DNA from: Apostichopus japonicus
Lineage: Eukaryota > Echinodermata > Holothuroidea > Aspidochirotida > Stichopodidae
Length of the DNA: 64,000 nt
Assembly (NCBI RefSeq): GCF_037975245.1
Contig: NC_092580.1
Coordinates: 30,620,001-30,684,000 of the forward strand
Reading direction: 5' to 3'
The stretch's first letter is position 1; every line of letters begins with the position of its first letter. Below, in pieces: positions 25,301-37,878 of this stretch. Position numbers and translations under genes: made by a program. Below the pieces are notes generated by a model. The model was not told where the DNA came from, made no database searches, and saw nothing but the letters and a program-made list of their open reading frames with translations.

Positions 25301-26138
25301 TTAGACAAAATAATCTTACATAATGTAGGCCTTAATATGTACCATATAGCTTTGGAAACTTTTTAATTATTTTGTGTCGTCTCCATATCATAACACTACA
25401 CTGTGTATGTGAACACATGTGTTTTATACGGTACGCCTATACGTTATGCATTATAATTTCCTCAGGGCGAATGAGACCAATTTCCATCGTTGTCGATGTC
25501 CTGGCTTGGAATGCCAAAATTGCAATTGCAGGGTCTTGTTTTAGGCTTGTACAACTATAGGGTTATATAAAAAAAAAGTTGATTTTCATCATATAGGAAA
25601 GGGAGGGACATATGTGACCCGGTTAGATGAAAAGAGCAATATTTATTCTCTCTCATGATCTTATTAATATCATTGATCATTACCGTAATATGCTGAAGCT
25701 ACAGTACTGTAGCTTGCCACTGTAGCATAATAAAAACGATACACATTGTAAACATAAGCCCAAGATTTCAACCTAGATCACCATAGGCTTATTATAAGGA
25801 TAGAAAAGGTTATTGGAAGTTCGAACTCCACACTTAACCTTAACTAGCCTAGGAGTAGGACTCTCTTAAGTAATCTAGGCTAGGCCTACAGTACGTACGT
25901 CGGTATACAGGTATCCTTTTGTCACTGTGATAGGCTACACTACTGTATATGCTCTATACGCTAACGTTATTATAACTACTGGGCCTAGCATAGGAGTACA
26001 AAATGTTGATGAAAATTGTGTGAAAGAATCGTCCCAGTTTATTCCGATTACTTCAATCCCTTTACTGAAATGATTACCTTTCATAGACTGAATTATGTCG
26101 GGAACAAACAACCCCCAGCTCTTGAGTAGATCTTCCAT
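22364..26138 (-). CDS. Candidate multi-exon SAMD3-like passenger gene (minus strand)
   Basis: Read on the minus strand, several protein-like exons with good splice sites follow one another. First exon 26138-26078: ATG, MEDLLKSWGLFVPDIIQSMK, then AAAG/GTAATC; the WGL segment looks like the start of a SAM domain. A less certain piece at 25027-24978 ends SQVNR before AGG/GTGAGT. Exon 24645-24560: after a TACTCTAG acceptor, ITQDFQVLYPAVADDFIKDW. Exon 23606-23485: after TTTCAG, EKDNLSLLMLPLIFGTRSKA to ELKR before GTGTGT. Last exon 22611-22364: after TACTCAG, FKLTPSQVFVILERHAVSVQ, later YKAHYIFNLQY, ending in TAA. The last two exons start in the same phase. The order (SAM start, QDF..LYP, LL.LP.., YKAHYIFN.QY) resembles SAMD3-like proteins often found in animal mobile elements. 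Complete joining of all exons was not achieved, so extra exons are likely. Confidence 0.4.
23280..23450. repeat. SINE-like segment with GGGATTCGAA core
   Basis: Contains GTGCCTTGCCTAAGGACACA followed by CCGGGATTCGAAAC, a pairing that recurs in many invertebrate short dispersed repeats; the second part resembles a polymerase III B box. It lies just after the fourth exon of the putative SAMD3-like gene, within an intron. Ends could not be set. Confidence 0.35.
23850..24250. repeat. Degenerate repeat with TGACCTTTGACC motifs inside the CMC-like element
   Basis: Two to three diverged units share TGTTACTGCTGAG.AAATGTGGTTA and GACCTTTGACCTC-type strings. It has a perfect TGACCTTTGACCT at 24191-24203. 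Related in style to the 5180-6300 and 54930-56450 repeats. Confidence 0.4.
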
Positions 26139-26490
26139 TTTGACTTTTGAGGCTGTCAACTCGACGGAATATGTAACCCTTCGTTGTGCACGCGCGCTCA
26201 AGCACACTTTACATGCAAAGTTGCCCAACGTTGGTAAACGTCGCCAAGGTAAAGCCGAATGCTTGCCCATCGTATGGTATAAAGAACCGAAATTTCGCCC
26301 AACATACGATTACGATGACAGAAAAGACCAACATGTGGACAAATATGAGGACGGAGTTTACCAACTCGATGGGTAAACAAACTAATCTGCATTTCGATCA
26401 TTTTTATATATAAATTGGGCACTATTTGACCAACACATTTGAAAAGGTACTTGCCCAACAAATTTTTTACCCAGTGTTTTAACAGTGTGC

Positions 26491-27325
26491 AGAAGGTAGT
26501 AGTGCTAAGGAAAAGGAAGCTTTCAATGAAATGTTCTGGAAATCTGGAGCAAGAGAGTTTGAAAAATTCTTCAAAGTATTAAGATTAACGTCCAGCAAGA
26601 GCACGTGGTTGTCGAGTGAGGTTTTAAAAGAACGTGAAGCGTTAAATAATCTCCTCTCAGCAATTCCGCAGCTCATTCGATCCAAGTTGATAACTTTACA
26701 ATACCTAAGTAAAGTGCAAGAAATTTTAAGGCATTCACAGGACGAAGTGAATAGACACAGCGAGTACACGCACACTGTTAATGTGGAAATTACTGAAGAA
26801 GAAAAACTTCCCGACGGTGAGTATGCAATGACTTGTCGTAAATGCAAAGTCAATTGCCATTACCCTTGTGGCACATATATAAAGTTCTTCTGCCCTGCAT
26901 TCTACTGGTTCGGTGGATGTAGTGTGTGCCCCAATAATTGTTCAATACGTGACCACGGCTGTACAAATATCTTCTACGAAAAAAAAGTTATTTCCGAAGA
27001 ACAGACTTGCGATGAAGTGAAAACCAAATATTTAAGCGCGTGTAAGGAAAGTCTGTCCCGCAAAGAACTTGTTGAAAAAGTTTCTGCGGATGCAAAGAAA
27101 GCACGTGATGACCTTCGTAAGCATGTGAGCGTAATACGTAAAACCTTGAACAGATTACATAAGATTGCCTTGAAAAAAATCCAACTTCGACTGCAGGATA
27201 CTTGAAGCAACTTATCGAGGACGAAAAGGCAAGGGAGGGATTGGGATGGAAGGATCGTGTAGTCCAACTTGAGGAATTGCTTAGGGAAGCTAAAGATCAA
27301 GACATGGCCGAGGTAGCTGAAGGTC
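26491..27325 (+). pseudogene. GTPase copy B, 3' half (Cys/His-rich part), frameshifted
   Basis: Continues the frame of the 5' half exactly after the transposon (EGSSAKEKEAFNEMFWKSGA). The Cys motif is kept (MTCRKCKVNCHYPC, then CPAFYWFGGCSVCP). At about 27175 copy A reads TTGAAAGCAAATCC and copy B TTGAAAAAAATCC: one base is lost in an A run, and the frame ends early at 27205. The shifted frame still encodes a good match to the copy A C-terminus (YLKQLIEDEKAR, then WKDRVVQLEELL), so the lesion is recent. The Kolobok-like element then replaces the last few codons. Confidence 0.85.
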
Positions 27326-27645
27326 TTAAAGCGGCCCTGCCATGGGGGTATTCCAGGTTATTGGATAGCTAATTTAGAGGATTTGTTTTCCAAAAATATA
27401 ACTTTTGTTTCATAAAACCTAGTCGTTCGCGAAAAAATTGTAAAAGAAATTGGCTACTTTACGTAACCTTGTCAAAAAAAGTAAAATCAGCTGAAGTACG
27501 CGCTGACGTCATATCGTGAACGCTGGATGTAAACAACACTCGCACTGTTCGTTGAGTTCGTGTGGTTTATGGTGTAAGCGTGGTTAGGTTAGACATCCTC
27601 CATTTTGTAGCTATTCTGTCTTCAAATTTACACTGATTGATTAAA

Positions 27646-27941
27646 ATGCCAAGGTATTGTGCTGTTGGAGGTTGTAGCAATGTAAGTTCTGATAGATAAG
27701 CCTTCATCAGTGACCAAAGGATGTAAAAACTCAACGTCTTTGGACCCGTTTCGTGCAGCTCACCAGGGCTGACTTCAAAGGGCCATCGAACTACAGTGTT
27801 ATTTGTAACGAACATTTTGATGATCAATGCTTTTCCCAATTCGATCGTTATAAACGAGATTTAAGTGGTGGGAGACTAAGACTGCCACTTATACCCGGAT
27901 CAGTACCCACAATAAAGGTGCCAGAGAGTGACTGCAAGTAG
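27646..27941 (+). pseudogene. Degraded THAP zinc-finger domain
   Basis: ATG at 27646 starts MPRYCAVGGCSN, the C-x4-C start of a THAP finger. A frameshift and a TGA follow before 27720. The rest is then in one frame: KTQRLWTRFVQLTRADFKGP, then ICNEHFDDQCF (second metal pair CxxH) and GSVPTIKVP (the AVPT-like box that ends THAP domains). A donor-like AAT/GTAAGT after the first 12 codons raises a splicing alternative but the possible intron would be very short. Originally the DNA-binding domain of the element's transposase. Confidence 0.7.
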
Positions 27942-28847
27942 CCCTGTACCAGAAGTTAAGTAAGCCCTAACTTGGTTAGGCGTAACGTTACTGAAACTTG
28001 CATAGGAACAAGTACAACTCCAACTTCAAGTAGGCATGCTATTCAAAGAAGCCAAGACTTTCTTCAGAGCGCCGTGCTAGAAAAGGGGGTAGGCCTACGT
28101 GTGTTGTGGTGAAACGACTCATACTCTTAATCTTTCTTTTACCCTCTGTTGAATTATGAAATATAAAACTACATTCAATCAAAAACTGTTGAGGAATGAA
28201 TATTCAGTCTGAAGTATGTATAGGCTACCAAAAAGTACAATCATTCATGTACTAAACAGTGCCTGCAAGTGTCTATGAATGTCCACAGGGATATACCACT
28301 TATTAATCAGGAAATGTTGGTGTCTGCCCCTAATCTGGCGCTCCTACAACCACTGATGGAGGGGTATGAGGGCTGCTGCAGCCAATTCCTGCTGCAGCCC
28401 CCTGATTGAGATTGAAGTGAAAAGTAAGACCAGTTGCGCAAGATTGATTGATACAGTCAGGCCTTAAATATCATGAAAAGCCCCCAGAAAAAGGCCGAAT
28501 TAATTTGGGGGCTGTGAAATTGTGACGCAGTTAGCTAGATCTAAAATATCCATGAAACACTGTAACCTTCGACCACATGTTAGCCTAACAACCACACTAA
28601 GCAAATGGGAAATGTAGCCTAACCATCGGTTTGCAAAAAAAAAATGCGTAGCTTTGTTTAGAACTTTCAATTTGCTGGAAATCGACAGTTGTTTGGAAGT
28701 TATGTGCTATGTCTTAAAGAGAGAATGTTGTATTTTACGTACACCGTTGCTCTGGCGGTGGATTGAAGGTTTTAACTTCGATTACTTTTCAGCGGTATAA
28801 CGGTTTCGTATTTGGTGGTGAGTGATTTTATCCACACACGAAAAAAT

Positions 28848-29044
28848 ACATCGGCTTGCTCAGGCTGCTCATAATTATGCCTTTCGTTCTCATCTGCAAG
28901 CGGCTCAAATTGGTATGGTTCTGCACCCCCTTCATTTCCAGAATGTTCGCTTTCACTTTCTATGTTATTTTCATCGTAACTCGAACTCGAAAAAGACAAA
29001 TTCAACACGGAAAAAGTTGATGAATTGTCACTAACGGACACCAT
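28848..29044 (-). CDS. Candidate first exon of a P2X7-tail-like protein
   Basis: On the minus strand from ATG at 29044: MVSVSDNSSTF, a Ser-rich acidic part, then GGAEPYQFEPLADENE. An acidic stretch followed by PY.FEP is the usual start of mobile-element-linked proteins with a P2X7 receptor C-terminal (ballast-like) domain. A donor-like GAT/GTATTT ends the exon at 28848. The expected Cys-rich domain was not found downstream within the element, so the gene is probably truncated. Identification rests on a short motif. Confidence 0.35.
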
Positions 29045-29349
29045 TGTGTAAAACAAATTGTGTGTAAAACGACTTCCGCATTTGGTTCATGACCATCGTA
29101 GCTTCACGATATGACGTAGCAGAACACATGTGACGTCATCAGGTGCGTGACAGTTTTTTCTTAAAGCGTGGTAAAAAGTACGAACTTTAATGCTCATTTT
29201 TGTGGCGAGGCCAATTATTTTCCAGAGATTTTAAAGTGAAATATTGAAAAAGTGCATACAATATACCCATTTTTTCATCTAACTCAAATATTTTGGATGG
29301 CATGGCAGGACCACTTTAAGTTACATTAGACTTTTGCTCTCTGGGTAGG

Positions 29350-29362
29350 CATATATATATAT

Positions 29363-29436
<74 letters not shown>

Positions 29437-29442
29437 CAGTAC

Positions 29443-29477
<35 letters not shown>
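29350..29477. repeat. (TA)n microsatellite
   Basis: Interrupted TA run directly after the GTPase copy B end. It stands where copy A has its 3' UTR and the hAT-like element, so copy B has lost about 800 bases here or they were never alignable. Confidence 0.9.
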
Positions 29478-30699
29478 CAGTACTGGATTTTCCAACTCAA
29501 AGGAAAATGGCTACTGTCACTATATCTAACTAAATGTTTCCACACCTTTTTTTCTATATTTTCAGTTCAAATTGATATCTTTTGTATATCTACTATTCAT
29601 TATTAATATTAGGTTGTATACGTACCGGTAGTGGGTTGTTCTCGTTGCATTTCATTTATTCAAGAACTATATGAATTGCTCATTACCAGTTGTGAAAACT
29701 TGTTTAAAATTAAATAAAAATTGCTGAAAGCAATTTAAAAAGAATCGTACAGTAATGGTGTACCCACTCTGTTGTACATTTACATTAAGTCGTAGAAAAT
29801 TATTCTTATTTTCCGATAGTTAATTAAGTGAAGTCAACTCAGCTTGAATAAACTATATGGTGGGCTTAGTACTATATGGAGTGAAATTATGGTTCAATAG
29901 ATAGCTAGCCGCATGATATCGACAATTGAATTTGATTCCTTTTAAATGTGTTGCTTGCTGAATAAGGGGCAACAGCAGTGTCAATTAAAGCGATAATGCA
30001 GTTTTAAACTTATCAGCGATGATGACAATTGTCGATGAGTTTGGATGACTTAGTGATAATGCATGTACATATTAATCTTCGCCGTACTCCTATGTTGCTC
30101 TATCTAGATTTCCAGTTTATATCGAATCGCTAAGAGAATAGTAGATTGTGTTAAAGATGTAAACAAACTTTCTTGTCGATTCTCACTTTGGTTGTTGCTT
30201 GTACTATTTCGAAAATTGTAAATTGTAGCGTAGCAATACATATCAATATGTCACTTTAACATACCGTTCCACATTTAGGCCTTTATGCATTTATCGTTTT
30301 TCAGACAAACTAATGTTATACATAGCGATAGAAACAATACGTGTATGTATATTTAAAAATTGAATGGTCAGCAATAAAGAAATAGCTCGCTTGACATCAA
30401 TACTACAGTCAGAGTTTTAATGGAGGACCTACTTGGGTGTAGTGCCTAGTACTTGGAGTACGAATGATATCGTTTTGTGATACATGTTCGTCGTGTAACC
30501 AGTAGTGATTTATCGTATTGTGTAGCCTACTATAGTTATAAATATATAATCGTTTAATCGTACAAAAACGCTTGTCTTTGTGTTCTTTGTTTATTCCGAG
30601 TTTTATAAGTATCTTTATACATTCATCGATAAAGAGAAAACACATAGTTGCTTGTGTTATGGACTCATGGACCCACGATGCTCTTCACTACAAACAAAA

Positions 30700-30700
<1 letters not shown>
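29478..30700. other. Copy B flank aligned with 3740-4960, no gene
   Basis: Block-for-block match to copy A with small indels. Nothing coding recognised. Confidence 0.6.
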
Positions 30701-32620
<1,920 letters not shown>

Positions 32621-32859
32621 AAGAGGCAACTGTACAATGGTTTAAATGTCAAATGTTCTGTGTCAAATTAAATCACCGAGGCCCTTAATATTGATAATTC
32701 AGAGCTTTCAAGATATTGTGCCGTACTTTCTGGCTAAACGTAGAAACAAATGACAGCATCTTAAACCTGCACCAATTAAGTATGGCGAGAGCATGGTTGT
32801 ACACTAAGATAGTGAGAGCAATGAAATATTACCATGACATGGTGTAAACTTTCAGGAAT

Positions 32860-33935
32860 TACTGATTAAGTTCTTAAAAATGCAAATCATTCTCAATTTC
32901 ATAGCAGCAATATCAATTAAGGTCTGGCCAATTATGTGCTATTCTGTACACCATGTCTATGCACAAAATGTCATACTGAAACCAAAAGCTTACTACTGAC
33001 CACATAACTAACTAACTAAGAAAGTTTTCAGTGATTAAATTCTGTTAACCTTAAACAGCCATTGACTTGGAGCAAATTCGAAGTCTCTCTAGAAAACAAA
33101 ATTATCCAGCTACAGTACTTTTATTGTTTTACACTTTCCCCCTTTGACCTTCACAAAGAATAACTTGGCTCTTGTATTCATTATAGGAAAGTCATATCCC
33201 AATATGCCATCTGATAAAACTGCTTTATGATGTCATTTATTAAATTTCCAGAGTATAACCTCTGCTGAACCCAAATGACCTATATCTTTCACCAATACCA
33301 GTAGGGTCCATGTGCTCATCATAGGGAAACCATAGCCATACATACCAGCTACTGCAGTTTTCTATCTGGAAATATCGTACTTACAGAGTGTTCTAGTTTT
33401 GACACCTGGTAACCTTAAATGAACCTGACCTACATCACATTGTGTAAAAACTGCAAAACACACAAGGCTACCATACCATGCATATATGAGCTCCTTTCAT
33501 GTTCTGGAGATAAAGCAATTTTGATATATCACTTTGCTCCCTGCTGACCCCAAATAACCTTCCACCTCCACCAAAACCAATAGGGTTCGATGAACTAATT
33601 GCAGGAGTCCACATGCCAAATAGAACTGCACAGGGTACCTGCCGTGTGATATCATGTTTACATGATTTTCCCTAGGTTGAGCTACACACCAAGTTTGAAC
33701 TTCCTGCATCTTCTTGAGATATTGTGTGAACAATCTTTTCAGACTTTGACCTCAAATGACCTTTGACCAATACCAACTACAATCCCAAACCAGTTCTAGC
33801 TAAGGGGACCCACATACCAAATGTACCCGAATTATCTTTCTGAAGTTTCCGTTTACTAGCAAGTGTCCCATACACACACACCATCAAGATCACATAGATT
33901 GCCTTCGGCAAGGAATCAAAAATAACATTTTAGAA
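32860..33935. repeat. Copy B counterpart of the TGACCTTTGAC repeat
   Basis: Aligns with 5180-6300, including the CCAATAGGGTTC phrases and the final TTGCCTTCGGCAAGGAATC. A small internal deletion relative to copy A lies near 33680. Confidence 0.7.
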
Positions 33936-34554
33936 TTCGATAGGTACGTTCTGATGCATATTTTGACTAATATTTAGGTATAATGAAGTAGCTCTAACAT
34001 GAATTTATGGTAGTAAATAATAATAAATGAACAAATTCCATCGACTAATTTACTTAGGCGCCTGAGCCGTTACAGTAAGGCCAGAGGCCTGGGGTCATTG
34101 AAACCGCCTCGTACGAACGTGATTTTAGGGTCCTCTCTCAGAAATAAGAATATATGTAAATTTAGGCTTCAAATGGTTCATTTTGAGGCATGTTTATACG
34201 ATACCTTACGTCGGGGCATATATAAGTTGCCCTAAACGCAAGGTTTTGCTCAAATCAGATTGAACAATTTCCCCACGACAAACGAACGGATATGGCGGTC
34301 ACGGACGCCCTCCGCACACCCTCACCCAAACCCCTCCTTGTACACGCCAGTCTTCTTGCAAGCGTCCCAGCAAATGATTTATACCGTTAAAGCTCTTCTT
34401 TATTACAGTCACCCTTCACTCCCATCCCTTGGTCAAACTTTCCGGCTATTCTCATTGGATAGTTTACTCTCAAGTTAAGGTGTCTTCCAGCATCGTCTCC
34501 GCACAACTTGAGTGGGAAAGCATGTGTTACTATGCTATATAGATTGGTCTAGAT

Positions 34555-34645
34555 CATCGAGGTAAATGAATCTGGAGGATTCATGTCAATTGGGCGCGCC
34601 CGTACCATGCATGGAGGGTCATGTGATGTGTTCCAGGGTGGTACC
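34555..34645 (+). repeat. Left outer inverted end of the foldback-like element
   Basis: Pairs with 43947-44036. Shared strings include CATCGAGGTAAATGAATCTG at the tip and ACCATGCATGGAGGGTCATG further in, ending near GTTCCAGGGTGGTA. Confidence 0.85.
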
Positions 34646-34834
34646 AAACTGATATTTCTCTGTAGCAGTTCGAGAACAATGTTAGTGCTTCGTGAAAGAT
34701 TTGCACCATGACGGATCGGACATGGGAACTAACGGCGTAAGAAGGTACTGGTACTTCAGGCATACGAAATAGTGCTAATATGCTAACGTTCAACCTTATT
34801 CTCTTGAATGAAGGCAGGCCTTCTACATAATATA

Positions 34835-35745
34835 TCTTATAGTCCAGGAGCCCAGAAGGTTTATTCAGCTGGTACAAAAGGTACAAAAGGTTTGGTGGCC
34901 TGATTGTGTTGGTAGGTGACCAAGCTTCAAGAAAATGTGTTGCTGCCGGGGCACACCCTGCATGGTAGGTGAGGGGGTCACAAAATAAGGGGGCAAAATA
35001 TGCTTTTATTTAGCTGAAGAGGTACAAGCACACAAGTTTCTGGGTTTTATACCCAGGAGGGTACCTTGCATCATGGTGGCAATGACAGCAATGTCTGACT
35101 GCATGGGGCCCCAGACGGTAGCCCAAAAGGGGCCCGCCCATATGGTATTATTCAGCTGAAAAGGTACAAGGGTGAATTCTTTTGCATTTGAACTATTACA
35201 CATTGGGGTGTACTAAAACACTAATGACAGTAAATTTGTCCTGCATAGGGGCCCAAACAGTAGCCCTAAGAATGGGCCATGCGGACCAACCAGCTGTTGG
35301 GCTAATTTATCTAGCTGAAAAGGTACATAAACAAAACTTGTTGGATACTGCTCCCAGCAAGACTAATTACATTGCTGTAGCAACAACAGCAATATCTGAC
35401 TGCATGGGGCCACAGACAGTGGCCCAAAAGTGCCCCGCCCACATGGTATTATTCAGCTGAAAAGGTACAAGGGTAGATCCTTTTGCATTTGAACTATTAC
35501 ACATTAGGGTATACTAAAACATTAACGACAGTAACTTTGTCCTGCATATATGCCCAAACAGTAACCTTAAAGATAGGCCCTGCAGCCCAACCAGCTGTTA
35601 GCTTATTTCCCTACCTGAACAGGTACATAAACAAAACGTGTTAGATACCGCTTCGAGCAAGACTAACTCTATTGCTGCAGTAATGACAGCATATCTGCCT
35701 GCATGGGGCAAGACGGCGGATAACGATTAAATGATCAAATCATGG
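34835..35745 (+). repeat. Left inner inverted arm, 300-bp tandem units
   Basis: GCATGGGGC recurs at 35101, 35402 and 35701, giving a period of about 300. Each unit seems to have two diverged halves marked by CAGCTGAAAAGGTAC. The arm pairs with 40320-41610. The 65-codon frames at 35006-35203 (minus) and 41251-41448 (plus) are the same repeat read from both arms, not genes. Confidence 0.8.
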
Positions 35746-37878
35746 TGAGTACAAATTCTTCTGTTTCTCAAATACTCATTAGTTTAGCTATAAATTCTAG
35801 TTAAGGGGGTAACTTCACAGAAAAATAATTAAATTTGCTGGTTTCCACATTTCTAGCAATTGCCATAAATAAATACGGTATATCCCATCCCTTTCAATTG
35901 ACAAGCTTCCCTTTTCCCAAACAATATTATTTTATTCATACTTTGAGGATTTTCGGGTAGTAGGCCTATTTATAATTAGGGCCAAGCTGGATGCACTCGG
36001 GCTACGCCCTCGTGCATCGCTTGCATTATTATAAAAGTATCTGTGTTTAATCACGGTAGTCTAATTAACCCCCGATCGTGCATTGTCCTATAGATAAACC
36101 CACGCTGACCGTTGATTAACTCCGTTCATTCATACCTTATGATTTTTGTCAATAAAAAGGCAAAAAAACAATTCTTTTTTAGCAGATTTGATAAATGTGT
36201 TACCCCGTAGAAAACATCAATGCACATGTGCAAAATAAAAAATAAAAAATAAACGCCCAAATGATCACGAATATTCAAAACAATTTTACGGCTATCAGTA
36301 AAAAAAATGCATCAAACATGGGAATGGAAGCAATTAGAAAGATTATAGATTAACATGAACACAAATATTAACATAACAAACAAATATTAAAAAGAAAAAA
36401 GAAAAAAAACTTTGACATGCCGTGGAACGTTAAAAACCACTGCTCTCGGTCTAGTTATGGTTGTATAGCACATTACTTTTTTGTTTGTTTTTTTGAATGA
36501 CCCTTTTAACAGTTGAGGTTCACTAGTTAAAGTGACTGGACCTTTTAGTTTAGTACACAGCTCATCAGACTAGTTCCTCGGTTGCACTGCTAAACTCAAT
36601 GGGAGAAATTAAGATTATATGGTCTCAATGACATGTTTATAATTTATTACAAATTTGTTAAGGACAAATGATGTTAAATACCATCCAAGGGTGCTCTGTT
36701 GCTTATATGAAGTTTAACGAACATATTCTGGTTGACCTCAAAACCAACGGATTAACATTAACTATAAGAACTGCAGTGAGGAGCCGACGTTACCATAAAG
36801 TTAGCCTATACGAATATTCCGGAAATTAAGTATATTTAACGATACATATCTTGAAATATACTGGAACAGCTACAGAAACATTAAAAAATATATATATGTA
36901 TATTAACATGGACAATTAATCAACATTCTTCGTACTTCCATAGCAACCGCGCCTCTCGGAACATGATGTAGGGCATAGGCCTACGTACGTATATCATATC
37001 CCACATATACGTACGTACGTTCACATGTATGTCAACGAACGAGTGGACGGACAATCTAGTCCAGCATAGTGTAACTTTTTGTTGAATTATACGGTCAGTT
37101 TATTCATCATGAAATATATTAAATTAAACAGTTGAACTAGCTTAACGTTAGGCCTAGTTGACAATTTTTTGTCTAAATCGATTATTTTGTTTTGAGGAAA
37201 ACATTCACCAGGCCTTAAAGCGCTTTCTATGTCGTAAATAATCATTATACTGTGACATACATCAACACAATAGAACGGGCAGAAAGGTAATATTCTCTAT
37301 TGACAAGAACTTATGGATTTCATAGTTATTATGTAATAAAACCCATCTGTTTGCAGTGGTTAAAAACAAAACTTCCACCACACCCTTAAGCAACATTTCA
37401 TCTGCTTGACATGTACAAAACCTGTAACCCAGAACCTAAGAGGCTGTTGAACATTGATGTAGATTTGATATTTGGCCTTTTCTTGGTTGACCCTAACATG
37501 TAACATTATTTGGCCAAAAAAATGACTGCAAAATATTACTCGCTAAGTCAAGTGCTGTATTTTCCATGTTCTGCTGTGACAATGCATGGACAATAATAAT
37601 GTCAGCAGCTTACATTTCAGAAAATTCCACTGACTTACAGTACTGGTTACTTTTCTGTACATTCGTAACTTTTGTACCTAGCTATGGGCATCTAGTAACA
37701 CTCCTTCGTTATAATCCTGTGTGCTAAACTTTATGTTATCAAAATTATACAAGTATTAGTGAAATAGCATGCATGGGAGTAAGCAGGTGGCTGTACGTTT
37801 GATCTTATAAAGCAAATCAATGTTGCCTAAGATATACAAAATGGTGTCAAATTGACTGTTTACAGTACATTATCCAAG
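35746..37878. other. Central part of the foldback-like element, no gene recognised
   Basis: AT-rich. A hairpin GATGCACTCGGGC-TAC-GCCCTCGTGCATC lies at 35990-36018. TACG-rich palindromic stretches lie near 36980-37025. No open frame of note. Confidence 0.45.

Larger units (their letters stand above)
19650..26487. mobile_element. 6.8-kb CMC-like (CACTA/Mirage/Chapaev) DNA transposon
   Basis: Inverted ends CACTGTTAAAA (19650 on) and TTTTAACAGTG (to 26487). Copy A lacks the insertion. The target duplication is either TG with CACTG ends, or GTGC (19647-19650 and 26487-26490) with ACTG ends; removing the element and one repeat rejoins the GTPase frame exactly (AGT-GCA-GAA). Both readings fit the CMC group, where CACTR termini and 2-4 bp duplications are known. 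Many copies of a TTGGG-containing motif (ACTGTTGGG) lie within 400 bp of the left end and inverted CCCAAC motifs near the right end, as expected of subterminal transposase sites. I found no transposase, but a minus-strand multi-exon passenger gene is likely (22364-26138). Confidence 0.75.
27330..29315. mobile_element. 2.0-kb Kolobok-like DNA transposon
   Basis: Target duplication TTAA at 27326-27329 and 29316-29319. Inverted ends AGCGGCCCTGCCATG and AGTGGTCCTGCCATG (two mismatches in 15). Copy A has a single CTTAAG at the site. TTAA duplications fit piggyBac and Kolobok; the THAP remnant inside points to Kolobok, whose transposases carry THAP domains. The element is internally deleted: no DDE domain is seen. 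Confidence 0.75.

Noticed and set aside
27330-29315. piggyBac as the class of the TTAA element
   Set aside because: The TTAA duplication alone would fit, but the internal THAP remnant favours Kolobok.
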